A stretch of 10,456 nucleotides of DNA from Pseudoxanthomonas suwonensis (GTDB lineage Bacteria > Pseudomonadota > Gammaproteobacteria > Xanthomonadales > Xanthomonadaceae). The position numbers and the translations under genes were made by a program. The stretch lies in contig QFNC01000052.1 in assembly GCA_003240695.1 (NCBI GenBank), forward strand, positions 1 through 10,456, read 5' to 3'. Below, one piece after another: positions 6,882-10,456 of the stretch; position 1 is the stretch's first letter; the number at the start of each line of letters is the position of its first letter. The notes beneath the pieces are model-generated. The model saw only the letters and a program-made list of their open reading frames with translations. It had not been told where the DNA came from and made no database searches.

Positions 6882-8546
6882 TCAGCGATCCAGGGCCTGC
6901 GCCTGGAGTCGGCGGAGTTCGTGCATGTACTGGGGACTGGTGACACCGAGGTCGTCGTGGAGCTTCCGGTACAGGGTGTACAGGGACTCGTACGCCGCGG
7001 TGCGCTCCGGGTCGGGATTGTGGGCGACGGTGATCGACGGGGCGAGGCCCGCCGCTTCCTTCCAGGTCTTGGCGCCGGCGGCGATCGCCGCGTGGAGCGC
7101 CGCTCCCAGGGCCGAGCTGTTGGACGAGGGCGAGACCTCGATCCGCCTGCCGGTGACGTCAGCGAGAATCTGCATCAGCAGCGGGCTCTTCCGGGGGATG
7201 CCGCCGCTGACCACGAAGCGGTCGACGTTCACGCCCGCCTGCTCGAAGGCTTCGACGATTACCTTCTGTCCGAAGGCGGCTGCTTCCAGCAGTGCCCGGT
7301 AGAGGTGATGGGACCGAGTGGCGAGAGTCAGGCCAATCACGGCGCCGGAGAGATTGGAGTCGATCAGGATCGATCGGTTGCCGCTCAGCCAGTCCAGCAC
7401 CATCAGCCCGCTTCCGCCGGGGTTCAGGGCGGCTGCCTGCTCCTCAAGCACCTCGAAGACGGAACGTCCCGTAATCGCCGCGTTATCGGCGACGTCGGCT
7501 CCGGCAAGGTGCCTCACGAACCAGCCGAAGGTGTCGCCGAACCCGGCCTGCCCTGCCTCGTACCCCCACTTGCCGGGCAGGATTCCGTCGAGCACCACGC
7601 CCTGGATGCCGACGGGCTCGGCATAGTCGTCGGTGACGATGAGGTTGCAGACGCTGGTCCCCATCACCGCAACCATGACGCCGGGATCCACCACACCGGA
7701 GCCGAGCACGGCGGCGTGCGCGTCGATGTTCCCGGTGGCGACCGTGGTGTGCCGCGAGAGGCCAAGCTTCTCGGCCCATTCACCGCTCAGGGTCCCGGCG
7801 CCGGCACCGGGGGCCAGGAACTCGTGCCCGACCTTGTCCAGCACCGAGGCGAACCCGTCATGGACGCTGTTAAGGAAGGCGGCCGAGGGGTAGCCCTCGC
7901 CCTCTGCCCGGTAGGTGCCCTTGTAGCCGGCGACCGCGGCTGAGCGGACCTCGTGCCCGACCAGGGTGGAGACGATCCAGTCCTGCTGCTCGAGGATGCG
8001 CTCGGCCGCGGCGTACACCTCGGGGGCCTCACGGAGGGTCTGCAAGGCCTTGGGGAGCAGCCATTCGGACGAGAGCCTGCCGCCGTACTGTGGAAGGAAC
8101 ATGCCTCCCTCGGCCTCGGCCGCGGCGATGAGCTCCTCGGCGCACTGCTGTGCCGCGTGGTGCTTCCACAGGCGGGCGTAGGCCAAGGGCTGACTGCGCC
8201 AGCGTGTGAGGCGAGGGAGCGGGACCAGTTGCGCGTCGGTGAGCACCAGGGTGCAGGCCGTGGTGTCGATGCCCAGGCCGATCACCTGCTCCGGATCGAC
8301 CCGGGAGCGGGAGACGACGCTCCGGACGACGGCCTGGAGGGAGGCGAGGTAGTCGTCCGGATCCTGCATCGCGGTGTCAGGGGGGAGCTTGGCGCCGGTG
8401 TGGGTGAGCGTCTCGTCCATCACCCCGTGCTGGTAGGGGTGCACCGCCGTGGCGATCTCGGCGCCGTCGGTCAGGCGCACCAGGACCGCCCGCGCAGATT
8501 CCGTCCCGAAGTCGATCCCCAGGACGTACGTGGTCGATGCCGGCAC
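6882..8546 (-). CDS. FGGY-family carbohydrate kinase, ribulokinase (AraB) type
   Basis: A 554-residue two-domain sugar kinase. It has the N-terminal phosphate-loop motif GIDFGTESAR (10-19), YGGRLSSEWLLPKALQ (154-169), GNIDAH (272-277) with the catalytic base Asp275, and C-terminal VSGGIPRKSPLLMQILADVTG (446-466), all typical of AraB. Ala97, Lys209, Asp275 and Glu330 fall where I recall the ribulose-contacting residues of the Bacillus halodurans ribulokinase. The GTG at 8546 is chosen because AGGAGG sits 5 bases upstream. The frame is open further, to an ATG at 8606, but that stretch contains both operator palindromes. First gene of the operon, 24 bases before the DAK gene. No araA or araD is near, so L-arabinose use is not implied. 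Ribulokinases accept several ketopentoses and some pentitols, so the true substrate is open. Confidence 0.88.
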   Translation of the reverse strand: MPASTTYVLGIDFGTESARAVLVRLTDGAEIATAVHPYQHGVMDETLTHTGAKLPPDTAMQDPDDYLASLQAVVRSVVSRSRVDPEQVIGLGIDTTACTLVLTDAQLVPLPRLTRWRSQPLAYARLWKHHAAQQCAEELIAAAEAEGGMFLPQYGGRLSSEWLLPKALQTLREAPEVYAAAERILEQQDWIVSTLVGHEVRSAAVAGYKGTYRAEGEGYPSAAFLNSVHDGFASVLDKVGHEFLAPGAGAGTLSGEWAEKLGLSRHTTVATGNIDAHAAVLGSGVVDPGVMVAVMGTSVCNLIVTDDYAEPVGIQGVVLDGILPGKWGYEAGQAGFGDTFGWFVRHLAGADVADNAAITGRSVFEVLEEQAAALNPGGSGLMVLDWLSGNRSILIDSNLSGAVIGLTLATRSHHLYRALLEAAAFGQKVIVEAFEQAGVNVDRFVVSGGIPRKSPLLMQILADVTGRRIEVSPSSNSSALGAALHAAIAAGAKTWKEAAGLAPSITVAHNPDPERTAAYESLYTLYRKLHDDLGVTSPQYMHELRRLQAQALDR

Positions 8547-8584
8547 AACACCCTCCTCACTGAGAGTTGCGCACCCAGACTGAG

Positions 8585-8598
8585 TGCTCATCTGAGCA
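8585..8598. promoter_or_regulatory. Operator palindrome O2, TGCTCATCTGAGCA
   Basis: A perfect inverted repeat of TGCTCA and TGAGCA around a central TC. It is identical to the copy at 8607-8620 and lies 22 bases (about two helical turns) from it, in the predicted 5' leader of the kinase operon. This is the likely binding site of the SorC-family regulator encoded next door. The role is inferred from position and symmetry. Confidence 0.75.
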
Positions 8599-8606
8599 AT
8601 ACCCAT

Positions 8607-8620
8607 TGCTCATCTGAGCA
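8607..8620. promoter_or_regulatory. Operator palindrome O1, TGCTCATCTGAGCA, at the operon transcription start
   Basis: Second identical 14-base palindrome. Its right end touches the predicted -10 hexamer of the operon promoter, and the expected start point falls within it. A bound regulator would block initiation. It also lies at the -35 position of a weak promoter facing the regulator gene, which would allow self-regulation. Confidence 0.78.
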
Positions 8621-8643
8621 GACTAGTCTCCGAGGCATAGGGT
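8615..8643 (+). promoter_or_regulatory. Weak candidate promoter of the regulator gene
   Basis: TAGGGT (8638-8643) fits the TANNNT -10 pattern. TGAGCA (8615-8620), 17 bases upstream, is only half like the -35 consensus and forms part of operator O1. If used, the start would be near 8650 and the regulator would control itself. Support is weak. Confidence 0.3.
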
Positions 8644-8648
8644 GTCAA
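8620..8648 (-). promoter_or_regulatory. Promoter of the kinase-transporter operon
   Basis: On the minus strand, TTGACA (8643-8648) matches the -35 consensus exactly and TAGTCT (8620-8625) fits the TANNNT -10 pattern, with the ideal 17-base spacer. Transcription would begin near 8613, giving a leader of roughly 65 bases before the GTG at 8546. A 10-base palindrome, AGACTAGTCT (8620-8629), overlaps the -10 box. Confidence 0.7.
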
Positions 8649-8676
8649 CCATCACGTCCTCATTCCAGGAGTTCCG

Positions 8677-9651
8677 TTGACCCCTCCCCCTTCCTCCGAC
8701 GGCGCAGGCTCGCCCGTTACTTCCACTGCCGACAAGCTCACCGAGAACCAGCTGATCGCACAGCTCGCACGCCGCTACTACCTCGAGGACACGTCCAAGG
8801 TGGATCTGGCCAAGGAGACCGGCATCTCCCGTTTCAAGATCGCGCGACTCCTCGCACGCGGCCGGGAGGAGGGGATCATCAGGATCGAGATCCTCGAGCC
8901 GACCACCGACCTGCCGATGTTCTCCGTCCCACTGGCAGAGCATCTCGGCCTGAACCTCGTGCGCGTGATCGATTCACAGGGCGAGATCGCCGAGGTAAGG
9001 GACCAGCTCGGCGCGATGGGCGCGCAAGTGATCCGGGAACTCACCCACCCCGGTGACAACGTCGGCTTCACCTGGGGGCGCACGATCCTCTCCGTCGCCT
9101 CCCAGCTACAGGACCCACCGGCGTTCACCGCTGTCCAGATCACAGGGGAGATCCCCTCGGAGACTGCGGCCTCCCCCATCGAACGCCTCCGACCACGCCT
9201 CGAGGAGGCCCACGGCACCGCCCACACGATCAAGGCGCCCCTGTTCGTGGGGACCGCCGCGGAGAGGCAGCGCTGGATGGGCGAGCTGACATTCGTGCGC
9301 GGGTTGTTCGAACACCTGGATCTCGCCATGGTCTCCGTGGGCTCCTGGGATCCACCCGAGACCCAGATCCGCGACGAGTTCGCGCCGGTGGTCCGGGCCC
9401 GACTCGATGCAGCAGGTGCTGTCGGCGAGATCGCAGGCATCTGGTTCAACGAGGACGGCGGGATCGTCGCCCCGGAGGTGACACGCTTGTGCGTCACCCT
9501 GGAGACCCACCACCTGCGTAGGACGCCCCAGGTTGTCGCGGTGGCCGCTGGCGCCAAGAAGGCGAATGCGATCGCGGGGGCCGCGCGCACGGGATTGGTC
9601 ACCGGACTGATCACGGATCGTGACACCGCTGAGAAGATCCTCGAGTCCTAG
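8677..9651 (+). CDS. SorC/LsrR-family transcriptional regulator
   Basis: A 324-residue DNA-binding regulator. A helix-turn-helix occupies about residues 30-66 (RRYYLEDTSKVDLAKETGIS, then SRFKIARLLARGREEGIIRI), a standard SorC/DeoR(Bacillus)-type N-terminus. The remainder is the sugar-phosphate-binding domain, which resembles an isomerase fold and includes VGFTWGRTILSVA (129-141). Such proteins are usually repressors or activators released by a phosphorylated substrate of the pathway they control, which would fit the two kinases opposite. The TTG at 8677 is the start because AGGAG lies 5 bases upstream and no ATG or GTG precedes the helix-turn-helix in frame. The first 18 residues are Pro/Ser-rich and probably disordered. 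Divergent from the kinase operon, with two palindromic operators between. Effector is inferred, not shown. Confidence 0.92.
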   Translation: MTPPPSSDGAGSPVTSTADKLTENQLIAQLARRYYLEDTSKVDLAKETGISRFKIARLLARGREEGIIRIEILEPTTDLPMFSVPLAEHLGLNLVRVIDSQGEIAEVRDQLGAMGAQVIRELTHPGDNVGFTWGRTILSVASQLQDPPAFTAVQITGEIPSETAASPIERLRPRLEEAHGTAHTIKAPLFVGTAAERQRWMGELTFVRGLFEHLDLAMVSVGSWDPPETQIRDEFAPVVRARLDAAGAVGEIAGIWFNEDGGIVAPEVTRLCVTLETHHLRRTPQVVAVAAGAKKANAIAGAARTGLVTGLITDRDTAEKILES

Positions 9652-9660
9652 TCGATCAGT

Positions 9661-9672
9661 GCGGAACTCCGC
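9661..9672. repeat. Short inverted repeat GCGGAACTCCGC between regulator and larC
   Basis: Twelve bases with 4-base stem and 4-base loop (5 bases of arm symmetry), just after the regulator stop. No T run follows. It could be a weak stop signal or a protein site; chance is quite possible at this GC content. Confidence 0.2.
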
Positions 9673-9698
9673 CTACGCGCGCAAGACACCGGCCCCGC

Positions 9699-9711
9699 TA
9701 GCATCGCGGGC
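9699..9711 (+). promoter_or_regulatory. -10-like element for a leaderless larC message
   Basis: TAGCAT (9699-9704) matches TANNNT and ends 7 bases before the larC ATG, the spacing expected when transcription begins at the start codon. No Shine-Dalgarno sequence is present and no convincing -35 box is visible. Leaderless messages are common in actinomycetes. Confidence 0.4.
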
Positions 9712-10338
9712 ATGACCTCACCTGCTCCCTCGGCCTCTCCCTCCCCCGCATCCTCGGCGTGCCCGCCAGCCGGGGTCGGGGCGGCCACGGCCTGGATCGA
9801 CGCGACCGCCGGGGTGGCCGGGGACATGCTGCTGGGGGCCCTGGTGGATGCCGGTGCAGATCTCGATGCCGTGCAGGGCGTGCTCGACGCGCTGATCCCC
9901 GGCTCCGTGCGCTTCTCCGCCGCTCGGGTCGATCGTGCAGGTCAGCAGGCCACCAAGGTGGACGTGGAGGTGCTGGTGGAGGATCCGCCGCACCGCACCT
10001 GGGCCTCGATCCGCGAGCTGCTGGAGCGTTCCCGCCAGAACGCCTCCGTCCCAGAGCGCACCGTTGACCTGGCGCTGACGGTGTTCGGGCGGCTGGCCGA
10101 GGCGGAGGGTGCCACGCACGGTGTCCCGGCCGACGAGGTGCACTTCCACGAGGTGGGCGCGCTGGATTCGCTGGCCGATGTGATCGGGGCCTGCGAGTCC
10201 TGGCGCCAGCTGGGTATCACCGAGGGCGCGGGCAGCGTGATCGCCGTGGGCTCGGGCCGCATCCGCGCTGCTCACGGGGACATCCCGGTGCCGGTCCCGG
10301 CAGTGGCCCGGCTCGTCATCGGGCCACGCTGTCGATGA
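9712..10338 (+). CDS. larC: LarC, nickel-pincer cofactor nickel-insertion protein, N-terminal reading frame
   Basis: LarC inserts nickel into the pyridinium bis-thiocarboxylate nucleotide, the last step in making the LarA cofactor. The 208-residue frame shows WIDATAGVAGDMLLGALVDAG (28-48), matching the family's D-x-x-x-G-x-x-GDMLLGAL start. It also has DEVHFHEVGALDSLADVIGA (141-160) and GSGRIRAAHGDIPVPVPAVA (180-199), all strongly diagnostic. The first 25 residues are a Pro/Ser/Ala-rich extension; the ATG at 9712 is the only start in frame. The frame ends at a TGA (10336-10338), far short of the usual roughly 400 residues, while the LarC pattern resumes one frame over. It may be a mutated gene, an assembly error, or two halves joined by ribosomal frameshifting. 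It lies 60 bases after the regulator and points away from the operon. Confidence 0.87.
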   Translation: MTSPAPSASPSPASSACPPAGVGAATAWIDATAGVAGDMLLGALVDAGADLDAVQGVLDALIPGSVRFSAARVDRAGQQATKVDVEVLVEDPPHRTWASIRELLERSRQNASVPERTVDLALTVFGRLAEAEGATHGVPADEVHFHEVGALDSLADVIGACESWRQLGITEGAGSVIAVGSGRIRAAHGDIPVPVPAVARLVIGPRCR

Positions 10339-10456
10339 CGAGCACCTCCCCGCCCATGCCCAGGGCGGCCCCCACGCCCACGGCGGCAGGCAGGTCCCGC
10401 CCGGTGTGGCTCCCGGCATCGGCGAGCTCGCCACCCCCACCGGTGTGGCGCTGGTG
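10322..10456 (+). CDS. larC: LarC continuation in the shifted frame (cut by window edge)
   Basis: Reading from 10322, one base later than the upstream larC frame, gives a His-rich linker (GHAVDDEHLPAHAQGG and PHAHGG, five histidines in about twenty residues). This is followed by GIGELATPTGVALV, which matches the conserved GEL-x-TPTG-x-AL segment of LarC. The frame stays open to the window end. It has no ATG in view, so it most likely depends on joining with the upstream part. Removing one G from the GGG at 10321-10323 would fuse both frames as VIGHAV. The rest of the C-terminal domain lies outside. Confidence 0.75.

Noticed and set aside
6882..8546. The kinase as araB of an L-arabinose operon
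   Set aside because: No isomerase (araA) or epimerase (araD) gene nearby, and the regulator is not AraC- or GntR-type.
8547..8606. Start of the FGGY kinase at the upstream ATG (8606)
   Set aside because: This would translate through both operator palindromes and the predicted leader. The GTG at 8546 has a strong ribosome site and gives the normal kinase N-terminus.
8547..8676. Riboswitch or small RNA in the divergent gap
   Set aside because: The symmetry is explained by DNA operators and promoter boxes; no known riboswitch core is apparent.
461..9651. The locus as an autoinducer-2 (Lsr) uptake system
   Set aside because: An LsrB-like binding protein, SorC-type regulator and FGGY kinase suggested it. 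However the kinase is of the ribulokinase branch, a DAK kinase is present, and no lsrF or lsrG is seen. Not excluded, but not favoured.
9718..10440. A minus-strand open frame across larC
   Set aside because: The plus strand carries diagnostic LarC motifs; the minus product shows none.
1..10456. tRNA, rRNA, CRISPR array, insertion sequence or phage attachment site
   Set aside because: No cloverleaf, repeat-spacer pattern, transposase motif or terminal repeats were seen on reading both strands.

Overview
The window is very GC-rich, uses GTG and TTG starts with strong ribosome sites, packs genes by ATGA overlaps, and encodes a lipoprotein with a twin-arginine-like signal. This suggests a high-GC actinomycete, perhaps of the Micrococcales; the genus cannot be fixed from the sequence alone.

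Most of the window (461-8546) is one minus-strand catabolic operon. In transcription order it encodes a ribulokinase-type FGGY kinase, a one-piece DhaK-DhaL ketose kinase, a lipoprotein sugar-binding protein of the LsrB/RhaS type, a double ABC ATPase, and two different RbsC-type permeases. Together these form a complete importer for a small sugar or polyol-like compound plus two kinases. No isomerase, epimerase, dehydrogenase or aldolase for the pathway is in view, so the substrate stays open; a pentulose, tetrulose or related ketose is the best guess.

A SorC/LsrR-family regulator (8677-9651, plus strand) is divergent from the operon. The 130-base gap holds a good promoter facing the operon (TTGACA, 17 bases, TAGTCT) and two identical 14-base palindromes, TGCTCATCTGAGCA, 22 bases apart, one of which covers the predicted transcription start. 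This is a well-formed local regulatory circuit.

Both edges carry genes of the nickel-pincer (lar) system. At the left edge is the first 108 residues of a LarA-family nickel-dependent racemase/epimerase (minus strand, cut by the window). At the right edge is larC, the nickel-insertion enzyme of cofactor synthesis (plus strand). larC reads well for about 204 codons and then needs a one-base frame change near 10321 to reach its conserved C-terminal motif. The mutation, sequencing error or programmed frameshift involved cannot be told apart here. The bracketing by lar genes raises the idea that the LarA homologue acts on a sugar acid or hydroxyacid linked to the imported compound.
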